Source: Paragorgia papillata (taxonomy: Eukaryota > Cnidaria > Anthozoa > Scleralcyonacea > Coralliidae). From it: 64,000 nucleotides of DNA. The stretch is from NCBI GenBank assembly GCA_035771165.1, contig JAWNZC010000347.1, forward strand, positions 1,896,501 through 1,960,500, given 5' to 3'. The notes beneath the pieces were generated by a model. The model ran no database searches and was not told where the DNA came from. It saw nothing but the letters and a program-made list of their open reading frames with translations. How positions within the stretch are numbered: position 1 is the first letter of the stretch; every line of letters starts with the position of its first letter. A program made the position numbers and the translations under genes. Below are positions 1 through 11,159 of the stretch, piece by piece.

Positions 1-1920
1 ACGCACTGTACATCTGGATTATATACATGTTTTGCATCCCATGCATCAAAACTAAATCTTGCAAAAATTCTCAATTTACAGCAAGATTTCGGCCTAAGCT
101 CAAAATAGGCGCTACAAAGCAAAAGAGAAAAAAACAACATAATTGAAGTAAACAAGATATTGATTTTAAACAAGACCCAGCCATGAAAAAGGAATATTTT
201 AACTTTCTCTTGTAAGTCGTATACATCGTCAGATATTACCATTTTATCTTGGTATATATATTTTGTTGGGTTCACCCACACCTCGTTTAATTTTTTGTCT
301 CAATGGTTGTTGCTGTTTATAGCTGTTATACTGTTTATAGCTTTTATATTTAATTATATCATGGGCTTGAATACAATTTAAAACTTAGCTTGTTATTATC
401 AGAACCGAAATTTGTTTTTCGACTTAAGATGGAGCAATCCAAACGAAAGAAGTCTTTTAATTATTTGCATGCTCTAGCTTTATAACCCCCGCAGAACTCG
501 CGACCTTTATGCTGCTTTCCTCTCCCCCCCTGTAACTTTCTGCAACTATTTCCTGGTATGTATATAAACTATTTCCTGGTATATCCATATAACTATTTCC
601 TGGTATATCCATATTCCATATATATATATATATGTTGCGATATATCTTTTGGAAGGCGAGCGCTGCTTTATTGCAATAATTTTATATCGGGCATTGTGGC
701 TAAAATGGAGAATTCAGCGGGCTAAAATATATTTTATCCTATCAGTTTTAAAAATTCTAAATCACTATAATTGGTTTGTTGTTTACGGAATTGTATACTT
801 CTCTTGTCAATACTTTGAAGCAAAATGGTTTTGATGACAAATGTTGCGTTTTTCTGTCAATTTACATGTAAGTTATGAGTTATGTAATGAAATACGTGCC
901 GACGCGAAGGTGCAGCTAGCACTGCCACACTGTTCAACATACTGTTCATCGTATACTGTCTTCGATTTTCTTCTAAATACCCACTACAATTATTATCATA
1001 TAGTAATACGTGCAGTTGATGTTCTTGGGCATAAATATGTTTTTGACCCTTCTCAGAGCTAATTTTAGCCTGAGGCCAGCCAAAAACATATCAGTTATGG
1101 CCCACAAACATCAACTCTAACGATTTTTTGTTTATTTCTAACTTATTATAACTCTAACTGAGAAAGACTATGTGTATGACGTACATGCATATATATTGCT
1201 TCGTCACTACACATGCTTTCACGTCGTTGGGAAATGTTGTATACGCATGTATATGCATGTATTATACGAAGTGGATTGGCAAAAACATCCGTATACCCTG
1301 CCAAGTTTTTTATGGGCGTATTTTCTTGTTTTTTCTATAGAATGACATCTTGCATTGGTGTTTTTATATGGCCTAATCCATTACAACAGTATCGGATTGT
1401 CTAAATATTTACCTACATATAAGGTTGCTATTGTACGGTAAAGCTAAGGAGCTGATATTCTGATATTTCTCTTGCCTTTTGAGCTTCTCAAAATTTAATG
1501 AGCATGTAAATTACACACGACACAGTTCTGCGTTCAGCAAGTCAACGATCTCTTTTGCGAACAACACGGAAATAATATGATATGGCTTATCTATATACTC
1601 AATATATATAATATAATATACACTTCATAATATAGGCTATATAAGTACATACTATATTTACTTTGCAATTTCGTTTCAAATCGCGAACTTTCTCGTCTAA
1701 TATAATTATGTACAGTCGCGGATCAAAATATAATTATATATCTCCAGTCTATAGAATAGCTTGGTGTATCGGCCTTATTTGTATCGGCGTTGTTTGTTGA
1801 ATTGATTGACAAGTTGAGCCTCACTTTTGTAAAAAGACTGTATATACATATATCTACATAACTCAACTGTTTGTATATTTACAGCAGCTGACCGAGTCGA
1901 CTGTCAACAAATCTTTTTTT
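1..1920. other. AT-rich intergenic stretch, no gene seen
   Basis: Short open frames here (for example 649-834, 841-1062, 1213-1404) have no recognisable domain, no supporting splice structure and AT-rich, low-complexity composition. Short TA runs occur near 618-635 and 1600-1640, and a phrase is repeated near 550-610. I see nothing else to annotate. Confidence 0.6.
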
Positions 1921-1927
1921 TTTTTTA

Positions 1928-2152
1928 AGCCCTATATTAAACGAGAACGCAAGTGATCGCAAGTTGGTAGTCACGCTATCTCAGCCAGCCGCTCTGAATA
2001 GTTTCCCGAAAATATTATGTACCGTGACAAAGTTAAAATTTGTTTAAAACACTCATGAAACCTTTATTTTGTTAATTTGTGTGTTCGAACGACCGCCACA
2101 GAAATTCTGACTGCCAACTTGCGATGACTTGCGTTCTCGTTTGATTAGGGCT
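1928..2152. mobile_element. MITE with TTA target duplication (family M2, copy 1)
   Basis: The ends are inverted repeats: AGCCCTA at the left and TAGGGCT at the right, continuing through a shared inverted sequence with GAGAACGCAAGT and its complement ACTTGCGTTCTC. TTA flanks both ends (1925-1927 and 2153-2155). A three-base TWA duplication is the habit of PIF/Harbinger elements, so I place this non-autonomous 225-bp element there by inference. A second, partly duplicated copy lies at 45206-45548. Confidence 0.75.
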
Positions 2153-2546
2153 TTAGTGTTGACTTCGGCAGTGTGTTTTTTTTTTCTGTGCATGCTATAT
2201 ATTTATATAACCTGTGGTTTTATATTCTGTGGTATGTATACAGTATTTCGTAACCTTGAATAACATGGCGTGAGCAGAATGACAAACAGGAGGAATAATG
2301 CCAAAAAACACCCCAAGAACTCATCATCTACGCGGTTTATTTCAACAAGTACATCCACCTCTGTAGCCTTATTCGAGATAAACTCTCTCTGTTTTACCGC
2401 CTACCCAATTCATATCAAAGACTAGCTGTAGAGGCGTCTCTAAAATTAGCTACCAATAAGAATGTACGATTACGTTGTACACCGATTTCCGGCGCAAAGT
2501 CTACGATTAATTATTTCTATAAACATTTATGACCCGACGTATGTAG

Positions 2547-2581
2547 TATATATAAACTGGTCGTTCTAACCTTCCTCAGTC
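2547..2581 (+). promoter_or_regulatory. TATA box and initiator of the SoxE-like gene
   Basis: TATATAAA lies at 2549-2556 and a TCAGTC initiator-like motif at 2576-2581. The initiator A falls about 30 bases downstream of the TATA box, the expected spacing for RNA polymerase II. The predicted leader to the ATG at 2663 is about 85 bases and unspliced. This is motif evidence only. Confidence 0.5.
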
Positions 2582-2662
2582 ATCAAATGAGCTTCATCGT
2601 CGAAAGGAACAGTCCTCTCTAGATACACCATTCAAAAAGTGAAGAACACCGGTGATATAATC

Positions 2663-3706
2663 ATGGTTGATAACGAAGTATCGACAAGCAGTTACGAAAC
2701 AAATTCTATCATTTCAGAAGCAGTATCGAACATCTTACATAGCTCTGATTTGACTTCCCTCTCAGCGCTTGTTCATCAGAGTGACGGCAAAAGAGCAAAA
2801 GAACACCGTGTCAAAAGACCAATGAACGCATTTATGCTGTACGCTCAAGTGGCCCGTCGTAAAGTCGCCACCAAGTATCCCAATCTGAACTACGCGACCC
2901 TCAGTAAGACCCTGGGCAAGATCTGGCAGGTCTTACCCGAAGAAGAACGCCGACCGTTCATTCAAGAAGCAGAACGTCTTCGCGCTCAACACAAACTCAA
3001 ACACCCCGACTACAAGTACACCCCGAAACGACTCAAGGACAAGAAATCGCACGGCTCGTCTGCCAAGAAGATTCAATACGAAAACCTGAAACCCGAAGAA
3101 CTTTTGAGCATTTTGCAAACGAATCCATCAACTTTTCAAGCCTCAGTGAATCCTGGCGATGTGGCGATGCGAAATCTATCAATGAGTCGAAGTAGCGATA
3201 AATTACCGTTAAATTTACCCCTCTGTTATAATGATCCACTTCAGTCGTTTTCAACCGATACACAAAGCTCCGAGAGTCTAAGCTCACTCCGAAGTCTCTT
3301 CGACTCAGATATTCAGGCGTTCGACCACCTGGAAAACCCGAATCGCGCGCTTAATCGAACGGCGGCCGATTTCTCGAGTTCACCCGGGAACGATCTCCGG
3401 TGGCTTTTCTCCGACCAGTTCAGCCGAACTAGTTACCCCAACGTTAACCAACTTCTCGATAGCTTCACCAATCCTAATCTTTTCACGTCGCAGAAACCGA
3501 GTAGTCTACCAGCTCACCAAACGTTACCTTTCTTCCCAAGACAAGAATCGTCCGCGTTTGCGTCGTCCATTCCAATCAACCACTGCGCCAACAACATGGA
3601 GTTGTCGCAGTTCTCGTCATTGAAGCCAAAAATTGTGGACCCCATGGAAAATATCAATAACTTTCTCGAAGGAAAACCTCATTTGTCAAACTACTTGACG
3701 GTCTAG
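2663..3706 (+). CDS. SoxE-like HMG-box transcription factor
   Basis: This single-exon gene encodes 347 residues. The first ATG of the frame is at 2663; the open frame begins slightly earlier but without an ATG. An HMG box spans about residues 49-127 and would bind the minor groove and bend DNA in the nucleus. It shows KRPMNAFM, ARRKVA, LSKTLGKIW, RRPFIQEAERLR and HPDYKY. The LSKTLGK and HK..HPDYKY wording is closest to Sox group E (Sox8/9/10) of the families I know. The rest is a serine- and asparagine-rich tail with no clear domain, as usual in Sox activation regions. The usual MVWA that follows NAF is MLYA here, so a conserved tryptophan is replaced. A polyadenylation signal AATAAA at 4555-4560 would give a 3' UTR of about 0.85 kb. 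Sox identity is firm; the group E placement needs a phylogeny. Confidence 0.88.
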   Translation: MVDNEVSTSSYETNSIISEAVSNILHSSDLTSLSALVHQSDGKRAKEHRVKRPMNAFMLYAQVARRKVATKYPNLNYATLSKTLGKIWQVLPEEERRPFIQEAERLRAQHKLKHPDYKYTPKRLKDKKSHGSSAKKIQYENLKPEELLSILQTNPSTFQASVNPGDVAMRNLSMSRSSDKLPLNLPLCYNDPLQSFSTDTQSSESLSSLRSLFDSDIQAFDHLENPNRALNRTAADFSSSPGNDLRWLFSDQFSRTSYPNVNQLLDSFTNPNLFTSQKPSSLPAHQTLPFFPRQESSAFASSIPINHCANNMELSQFSSLKPKIVDPMENINNFLEGKPHLSNYLTV

Positions 3707-5009
3707 AAACGCAACTGAACTCCTAAGACCAAAAAAAACCGTTTCTCGAAGCGGAGTAGTTGCCAGAAGAAAGAAGAACAGTTAGTTCATACAAAGAGAG
3801 ACATTCTGTTTCAAGTTGACTCAAAGAAAACAAACTAGAAACCGTTAACTAACGCTAGTCTCTCTGACATTTCCGTAGTTTAGTAGGCTATATTTCAATA
3901 TTAATATAATAAGTACTAGAAAAACGTTCTCGAACGCTGGTAGTTCGATCATTATGTACATATTATTGCAATAATCGACATTTAGTCGTTCGTCTTAAAT
4001 TATTCGCACACATTCAAACCGAGTGAAAACGTTTTCGAAAAACACCCAAGCACGTTGTAAATATAGATTCAACTTTTACTGTGCTTAATCACTTTTCATT
4101 TTGGATATTTTGCTCTAACGCATGTGCCTCGATTATTTCCTTCTTGGACAAAATTTTCTTTGTTCATCAAAATCAACGCCCAACCTCTTGACATTCTTAA
4201 GAACTCCTTGTGATGTTGTACTAGGATAGCAACGGTTGTTTTTAACATCGTTTCTCGTTATTAAGGAATATAAGGAACTACGTGGGCGTCTTAAGCAATT
4301 ATACATTCGTGTTAAACTGTTATTGTAGATTTAAATTATAATTCATCTTTGACTTTGGTCATATCATAAGTTTAATTAACTCATTTTCTGCCTAGACTAG
4401 CCAAGAACGCTTCTTTGAGACTTTGACATGGTAAAATCTTCTGTTATTAAACAGAGAAAGATCATAAAAGAGCTGTTTTTGGCTGGCTCAGGCAGGAATG
4501 AGATAATAACATGTTATTCGCTACATTTCAAACCGTTTGGCATTAGAGTAATACAATAAAGCATCCGTTTTCGACTAATTCATACATACATGAATAAGAT
4601 AAATTAACTATAGTTTCTTCACATGCTTTTGTACATAGATTTATTATAGTTAACATTGGCCTATGTTATAAAACTTATTTATAAGAAGTAGTTATTATTA
4701 TGACAGTCTATTTTAATTGAATTATAGTATAGCTGATTATTTCATGAATAAAATCTGCATAAAATCGTAAAGGTTGTCTAACATCATGATTCATGACAAA
4801 AATATATAGTCGCGTGACACACTGCGAATAATCCGACCGATTTCGATGGATGTTAAAAAATAAAACGTCAGCAAAATGCTCATTATCCTCACTACCCTTC
4901 ACTAGCCTTCATCGTCCTTCATTACTTATCATGCATCTAAATCATAATTTGGCCTGGATTATCTGTATCGGGTATAGGAACCCCGTGATCCGCAGACCCT
5001 CCACAATTA
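3707..5009. other. SoxE 3' UTR (to about 4.58 kb), then plain intergenic DNA
   Basis: There is no coding signal. The probable 3' UTR ends after the AATAAA at 4555-4560. Beyond that the sequence is AT-rich with no recognised repeat until the MITE at 5010. Confidence 0.5.
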
Positions 5010-5119
5010 GGCCCCGTTTACGCTAGAGCAAAAGTATCCGGATTCACATTGTTTTTTATTCCCATGAGGATGAAAAACAATGTGAATCCGGATACTTTTT
5101 CTCTATTGTAAACGGGGCC
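5010..5119. mobile_element. Short palindromic MITE (family M1, copy 1)
   Basis: This 110-bp near-perfect hairpin begins GGCCCCGTTTAC and ends GTAAACGGGGCC. The arms contain ATCCGGATTCACATTG and its complement. The flanks are TTA on the left and TAA on the right. The same family recurs at 6243-6358 and, truncated, at 6736-6817. The ends resemble those of the larger element at 8424, which suggests the same PIF/Harbinger-type transposase moved both. Confidence 0.8.
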
Positions 5120-5125
5120 TAAGAC

Positions 5126-5390
5126 ATAAGGGACCTTGGGAAGTACGCCAGCAACTTCAACGACGACGTCTTTTAAACAAAAGAGTTCTTGTTGTCATTT
5201 CAACACTGTCCTTGTTCTTTATACAACGCCACTTGGAGCATTCTCACGTTTTCAAAACGACGTCAACCCACCAAAAGATGAGAACTGCATGTCAGTTGAC
5301 ATTGACGCCATTAGCCGTGACTTTTTTTAATTATAAAATTTATGTTGCTCTTTAACTGCCGTCATCGTCCTAGCATCGTAAGGTCCTTAT
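5126..5390 (+). repeat. Dispersed repeat R1, copy a
   Basis: The ends are weakly inverted (ATAAGGGACCTT at the left, AAGGTCCTTAT at the right). The internal phrase GTCCTTGTTCTTTATACAAC is shared, with changes, by six other copies between 6.6 and 15.7 kb. It has no coding capacity. It is probably a non-autonomous DNA element; the superfamily is unknown. Confidence 0.65.
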
Positions 5391-5444
5391 ATTTTCTCTA
5401 TACACCGCGTTGTCCTGCTGTTGAAGACCTTAGTCAGCATTTCT

Positions 5445-5840
5445 CAAACTCATTAATAATTCATGAAGAAAATTCAAAAGAAATCAATATTTAATCAGTA
5501 TTTGGAAATCGGAGGAAGATTACAATCAGATTTAGCAAACTTTGAGGTCGATTTTCTCTTAAAATATTGATTCGTTTGAGAAGCTATATCCAACACTCGT
5601 CTGTGTTCACCCTCCGATGTCTAAATACAACCAAGCTGGTTAAAAAAACTCCGCTTCGCCTCGTATTTTCAACCTGCTTGGCTGTATTTAGAAATCGGAG
5701 GAAGAACACTGACTCGTGTTGGATATATTACGTAGTAGCCAATTTTGAGGGATATAGTCAAGTGCTAACGGAATCCCCCAAATTGCTCCGCCCATGCAGG
5801 TCATGGGAAACGTTTGATGGCAAAATTCTGAAGAATTAGA
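5445..5840. repeat. Nested inverted repeat
   Basis: An inverted repeat of about 150 bp spans 5583-5730: TATATCCAACACTCG and its complement bracket arms containing CCTCCGAT..CTAAATAC. It sits beside a sequence (from 5447) that matches the end of the larger MITE at 45766-46393. The open frame at 5567-5839 is this repeat read through and is not a gene. Confidence 0.55.
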
Positions 5841-6242
5841 CTTCAATATAACCTCCAGTTTTCGCCGTTTCTATATAACGCCGGAGATATAATCCCACGA
5901 TATAATGTTCAAAACCCTTGCTTCAAGTTTTTGGTTTTAGGGTTTGTGGTTGCATGACATATACCATCATAAAACGAGGGGGCGAGATATGTGACTGAGT
6001 GCATTTCCATGTTTTGTTGACGTCAAGATTCTAAAACGCGCGAGTTGGAATTGTGTTTAACACTTTCTCTATACTAGGTCTCTGAAAAGCGACCACTCTG
6101 TTATTTTACTCTGTCTAACGCCAGACGAATTACTTCTCAAGTGAGAATAAGTAAAGAAAGAGAAAATAAATAACCTTATAAACGTATTCACTGTTAGCTG
6201 GAATGGTTTGTAGGTGTTCACAAAGACCCAAATAGCATCTAA

Positions 6243-6358
6243 GACCCCGCGTTTACACTGGAGAAAAACTATCCGGATTCACATTGTTTTTCATCCTCAT
6301 GCATGGGAATAAAAAACAATGTGAATCCGGATACTTTTGCTCTAGTGTAAACGGGGTC
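6243..6358. mobile_element. Short palindromic MITE (family M1, copy 2)
   Basis: This 116-bp hairpin is close in sequence to the copy at 5010, with the loop inverted. It has an exact TAA duplication at 6240-6242 and 6359-6361. The exact three-base duplication is the best evidence here for a PIF/Harbinger-type origin. Confidence 0.82.
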
Positions 6359-6609
6359 TAAGTCTCGTTAGAATCCCGCCCAGTGTGGTAACTCCTTGAT
6401 TTAAACTAGAAGGATTGCTGTTTGTTATCATTTGGTAAACAATCTTCAAGTTCATTTCAGCATGACTGTGTGTACATTGTGGCTCGTATCTGTGTACATT
6501 ACGCATTAGGGCGGGATATACGAAATGGGATGAGGCTAATCAGTATTTTATTTAAGTGTCCGGTCTTACAATATAAGCCACGAGTTGTTCGTATAAACTG
6601 TTACGAAAA

Positions 6610-7056
6610 TATTAGTGACTTTAAGATCTACGTCCTCTAAACAAAATAATTATTTTTGCAAAACAAAGAGACTGAATAATTTTTAGACCCAAGAGTAATC
6701 TCAACACCGTCCTTGTTCTTTAAACAACACCACTTGGATTCACATTGTTTTTTATTCCCATGAGGATGAAAAACAATGTGAATCCGGATACTTTTGCTCT
6801 AGTGTACCTGTGGCCTTAGAGCATTTTCACGTCTTCGGGACGACGTCAACGGGCAAAAGATGAGAACTGTTCCTTAAGATTGACTTCAGTACGGACACTA
6901 TACAATCATTTTAGCAATACTGGTGGCGTTTTGGAAGTCATTAAACTAGCTTCAATTATTAAATATAATAGTCAGTTAACCGTGACCGGCGTGACGCTTT
7001 GAAATTGTAAAACTTATCTTGCGTTTTAACCGCCGTCGTCGTCCTAGCATCTTAAA
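6610..7056 (+). repeat. Dispersed repeat R1, copy b, interrupted by a MITE
   Basis: The sequence matches copy a (AACACCGTCCTTGTTCTT, then GACGACGTCAAC) and continues to CGTCGTCCTAGCATCTTAAAG. Compared with copy a it is interrupted between CCACTTGG and AGCATT by a truncated M1 MITE at 6736-6817, so the R1 copy was there first. Confidence 0.65.
6736..6817. mobile_element. Truncated M1 MITE nested in R1
   Basis: It carries the hairpin core GGATTCACATTG..CAATGTGAATCC and the right arm, but the left terminal repeat is missing. It lies inside R1 copy b. Confidence 0.7.
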
Positions 7057-7059
7057 GTC

Positions 7060-8420
7060 CTATACTAACGTACACACCGTCTAGAAGAACTAGTTTACGA
7101 CTTACTCCCGGCCCTTGTAGTATGTGTGATTGTGTGCACGCGACACAGTTCTTGTTTTCGATTCGACCATAAACGTTGCGAAACGCTTTATCAATATGAC
7201 AATGGTATATACAAGAATCATATCACCTATAGATGCAGTGTATTAACTTATCTGAAGCTAGATCAGCGCGTGCGCTGTACGCCTACGGACGCTGTCCAAC
7301 ATTGTTGGTGCCCACGTTGTTTTTCTGACTGCTTTTGGCAGCCACAAGCCGTTTCAGCGTGAAGTTCTTAATTTTGCAATGAAGCTAATTAAGAAGTCTC
7401 TTTTTTTCTGATACCATTTTCAAATACAAATTGACGTTATGTTTATCCTGGTTATACTGTGGCAGAAACTTGCGTACAATGTTTAAATGGTAAAAATAGA
7501 TCAACAAATAATCACCCAACCCAGCCAGGTTAATGACGTAATCTGGCTTAAAAGGTTTTTTAACTCAACTTAAAAAGTTACTGTCCATGACCCAACGTTT
7601 CGACACTCCAATCTAGTGTCTTCATCGTTATAGCTATAAATGGTCTTTATTGTGCCAATAAAGATTACGTCATTATATGCGTGTGTTAAAAGATAGAAAA
7701 GGCCTAGAAATTCTATAGTTCATATTCTTTCATTCAGCTTCAAGTTGAACAAATTTCGTGTTTACTTCACACCGTGCCACATGCTTATCTTGCATGCACG
7801 ATCATCGCAATGCGTGGGATATCTCAACTTCCTTCTGCTCCAATTTCCCCATGATGTATATCAGCACAACCTAACGACAAAATCAAAAAAACTGTGTAGT
7901 TTAAATTCCGTCATTCTGCCTCAAGTTCAATGAATCTTAAGATGAATTTACACCATGCATAAAGGCATGCGTCTGTGTGCACGCGATTGGGACACGGAAA
8001 GCGTAGGATCAACTTCCTTTCACTCCATAAACACTGAACGTTTTCCTCTAACGTCTCAGCCCAACCCAACAATAAGACACAACAACAAAGTTAAAATTTC
8101 CTGTGATGGTTCTTGGGTATTAGAAGTCGAATTGAATTAACAAATAAACTTAATCCCTAACACTAAACAATTTCAAACTTTTCCAGTTTCGTTTCGAATT
8201 TTACCTAACACTCCAGTGTGTCACATGCACTGCAGATAATTATAGAGTAATTTATATAAGGATGAAGAGAAGCCAAACAATTATTTAAGACATAAACGTA
8301 TCGTGTAAAAGGCTTGTTTGCGTCTTAACAGATTAAGTCACATATATATAGCTAAACACTATAGCTTTTGTACTTTTTATTACATATAGTGCGCGTTTGC
8401 CTGCGACTTAAATATGAGAC
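7060..8420. other. Intergenic DNA with no recognised gene
   Basis: Frames at 7126-7362, 7745-7933 and 7955-8140 lack recognisable domains or gene structure. The CGTTTCGACACTCCAATC phrase near 7600 is reminiscent of the inverted-repeat families at 44.7 and 48.8 kb. Confidence 0.5.
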
Positions 8421-8423
8421 TAA

Positions 8424-8847
8424 GGGCCTGTTCACACGAGACCGGGTTATCTCGGGAGGTAGGGATAACTCGGGGGCTAGGGTCAAAGTTGACCTTATTT
8501 CACATGATAAAACGCAACTACCGAGTTGTCCCTGGACCCCGAGATAACCCTAGCTTCATGTGAACGCTTCACCCCGAGTTATCCCGAGCAACAGCATAAA
8601 TACGCATGCCTAAGTTGACCCTACCCCCCGAGATAACTCGGGTGAAAGCGTTCACATGGAGGTAGGGATAACTCGGGGGCTAGGGTTACCCTATCGCTCC
8701 GACCGAGTTATCCCTATCCCCCGAGTTATCTCGGTCTCATGTGAACGGTTTACTTTTTTAACATGGAAATAAACTAACACCGAGTTATCTCGGGGGATAG
8801 GCATAACCCTATCCCCCCGAGATAACTCGCCTCATGTGAACAGGCCC
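8424..8847. mobile_element. PIF/Harbinger-like MITE, 424 bp
   Basis: The terminal inverted repeats begin GGGCCTGTTCACA and end TGTGAACAGGCCC. TAA is duplicated exactly at 8421-8423 and 8848-8850. The interior is built from repeated short blocks (CCCGAGATAACTCGG and variants) in both orientations. There is no open frame, so it depends on a transposase elsewhere. The assignment rests on the TWA duplication and G-rich ends. Confidence 0.85.
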
Positions 8848-8952
8848 TAAGAGACTTTCTGTCTAATTGATATAAATGGCCCTTATGCTTTTGACAAAGC
8901 AACGTATAATTATGTCAAGCAGTGTTATCAGTGCAACGTTTTGGACAATATA

Positions 8953-9186
8953 CAGCTAAATCAATTAAGGTTGTCCTGCATGGCCAAAGCCAAAAGGTCA
9001 AAGCCAAGCGCGAAAATGCTCGTTAATAATCCCCAGAGATGCAACGGTTTGGTTTATTTGTATGATTTTGGCCTATAAATATAGTAAATGTGTGCTTCGC
9101 TATTTAAATAGTAATTCACATCGTACTTTTCGCGCTTGGCTTTAGCCTTTTGGCTTTGGCCAGGACAACCTTAATTGATTTAGCTG
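8953..9186. mobile_element. MITE with TA duplication, 234 bp
   Basis: CAGCTAAATCAATTAAGG at the left and its complement at the right (ending AGCTG) are flanked by TA at 8951-8952 and 9187-9188. The arms continue with matching GGCCAAAGCCAAAAGG and GCCAAGCGCGAAAA blocks. A TA target and CAG ends suit Tc1/mariner-type movement (inference). Confidence 0.75.
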
Positions 9187-9784
9187 TATCGATAAAATAT
9201 AGAAAGGCTAAAGTATTTCGTGATTAATCAGTGTTTAAGTTTTCACAGAATATTCTCTCAAAACATAACTACCGTATATGAAGGATGGCATTTCCTTCCT
9301 CACTTTGCAGTCTCTTTTTTTGGATTTTTAATTATATAGTGGGATCGAAATAATTGGAAAATAAGAACGTACGTCATAGGTTTGTTTATACAAAGACAAA
9401 CTAAATATACACATCGTTCATTTTCAAGGACCTGATTTAAATTCAAAAGAAGTCATTTTGAGTTCTTAATTTAGGTTTCGGAATCACGTTTATGTGCATG
9501 TTTGCACAACTTTCGACTTCTTAACTTTCAGGCCTTTCCAGAGCAATATGAGGGAAAAGACGTATTAACCAAAAAGGTTATCCGATACGGCCCTCAAAAT
9601 ACAACAATAATTACAAAATGACAGGGGGGGGGAATAATGTTAAGTGGACTATAGTTAAGTAGAAATACATTTACAATTCAATAGAAATTTACAGTTTAAG
9701 CAAAACAAATCTTCTAGATGGTCAATACAAGTAAGTTTATCAAGAAAGTAATAACGGAGTTAACGTTGTTTTTAGTGGTAGTTA

Positions 9785-10215
9785 TTCTTAATATTGTAGG
9801 AGCATCAGTATAGTACTTGCTGATGACATGGCGAGTTGCTCATATTTATTGTCTAATGAGTTAAAAAGAATCGAAGCACTGTAGAGAAATGTGCGCTTAC
9901 CAAAATCAGTACGTGGGCAAGGCAGCTTAAGATCATATAAACAGGCTCTAGTACGAGCATGTTGTTTATTGGCAGATAAAAAATTAAACATAAGTTTAAA
10001 GGAAGGTTGGGCATCTGGGTTAAGTAATATATTGAATAGTAGAAGAAGCTTCCTTAACTTAATTAGATCAAAAACTGGAATCCATTTAAGCTTGGAGAAA
10101 AGAAGAACAGAAGAGGTGGAATAGTCGGCATCTAGAATAATCACGAGCTGCACGCTTTTGAAGACAAAGAATTCGGAGCAGAAGTGATTTAGAACAATTA
10201 CCCGGGTAACAGAGC
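9785..10215 (-). pseudogene. Fragment of a non-LTR retrotransposon reverse transcriptase
   Basis: Read on the minus strand, this encodes a stretch typical of the region just after the reverse-transcriptase core of jockey/CR1-like LINEs: NCSKSLLLRILCLQKRAAR, then ILDADYS, then PRTDFGKRTFLYS and FNSLDNKY. The first block and the rest are in different frames, joined near 10137, so there is at least one frameshift. Both the upstream catalytic region and the remaining 5' part are missing. It is a dead, truncated copy. Confidence 0.72.
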
Positions 10216-10900
10216 AGTAAATAATATTAGCATGGATGCAAGAGTTATAAAAACGAAAGTTTAATGCTACACAGCAATGCTAGCCTATTGACAAGAGAAC
10301 ATAAGCTGCAAATAAGAACAAAGCCTAAGGCCCGCATGCATGGTCAAAAAGTTGGCACATAAATAATATATGCATATACGATGTTCCATTAATCTATTTT
10401 AAGTTATATAGTTTTCACCATTAAGACTTTTTAAAAAGTAAAAACACATATACAGCACTTGATTTAAGCTTCGTCTATTTAACTTTAGTTCGTTCTATTG
10501 AGGAAATATATTTATTGGTTGAGGAATACAAAGTTTCTGAAATCTTCTACTGTGTTCTTTATGTAATCAAAATACAAAGAGAAAACACTTAGTTGATACC
10601 ATGCACTTGTATATTGAACGCTAGTTTGTGCATGTTTTAGAGTAGTTGCAATTAAAAAAGAGAACAGGTAATCGTGAGATGAATCGTGAGATGAAAAAAG
10701 ATTCTCAGTGGCCTAGGGGGTGTTGACGTCACGAACAATGAGTGTTTTAGTCAATCGAAGAACATAATTATAATCCTGGAAGACCATTAACTGCTGACAA
10801 GGCTATTTTGATCTTTGGCAGATTTTTAAAAATCTTAATTGCCATGAGAATATTCTAAAAATGCAGAGAGAAGTTAAGTTGGAAAACTGAAAGCTTATAT
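10216..10900. other. Intergenic DNA, nothing recognised
   Basis: AT-rich sequence without a supported gene or repeat structure. A short direct repeat (ATCGTGAGATGA) occurs at about 10671-10695. Confidence 0.5.
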
Positions 10901-10905
10901 CTTTA

Positions 10906-11069
10906 AAGGTCGATTTAGACGGCACAACTTTTGCTTACAACTGTGGCACGCATGAGCCTGCTTACAAGAGTTGTGAGCAAGTTGTAGGCTTCAATTAATT
11001 TGTGTTGTAGGTATGGCGCGAGCAGATTGCGTGCGACAGTTGAAGGCAAAAGTGCCATCTAAATCGGCC
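10906..11069. mobile_element. Short MITE, 164 bp
   Basis: Imperfect terminal inverted repeats: AGGTCGATTTAGACGGCAC at the left and the complement of AGGCCGATTTAGATGGCAC at the right. It has no coding capacity. The target duplication is unclear. Confidence 0.6.
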
Positions 11070-11076
11070 TAGGCTT

Positions 11077-11156
11077 GGACCTCTCCCTGTGCTGAATAAA
11101 GTTGTCTGGCGTTAGCCAGAATAAAATACTAAAGACTCGTCTTCAGGCTTCAAAGT
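11077..11156 (-). mobile_element. TTAA-type 93-bp MITE (family M3), truncated copy
   Basis: This is the reverse complement of most of the element seen intact at 19354, 26487 and 58292. It contains GACCTCTCCCTGTGCTGAAT and CTTCAAAGTGTT. It lacks the full left end and the TTAA flanks. Confidence 0.7.
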
Positions 11157-11159
11157 GTT

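Noticed and set aside
9891..10124. 77-residue plus-strand frame
   Set aside because: Shadow of the LINE reverse-transcriptase fragment on the minus strand.
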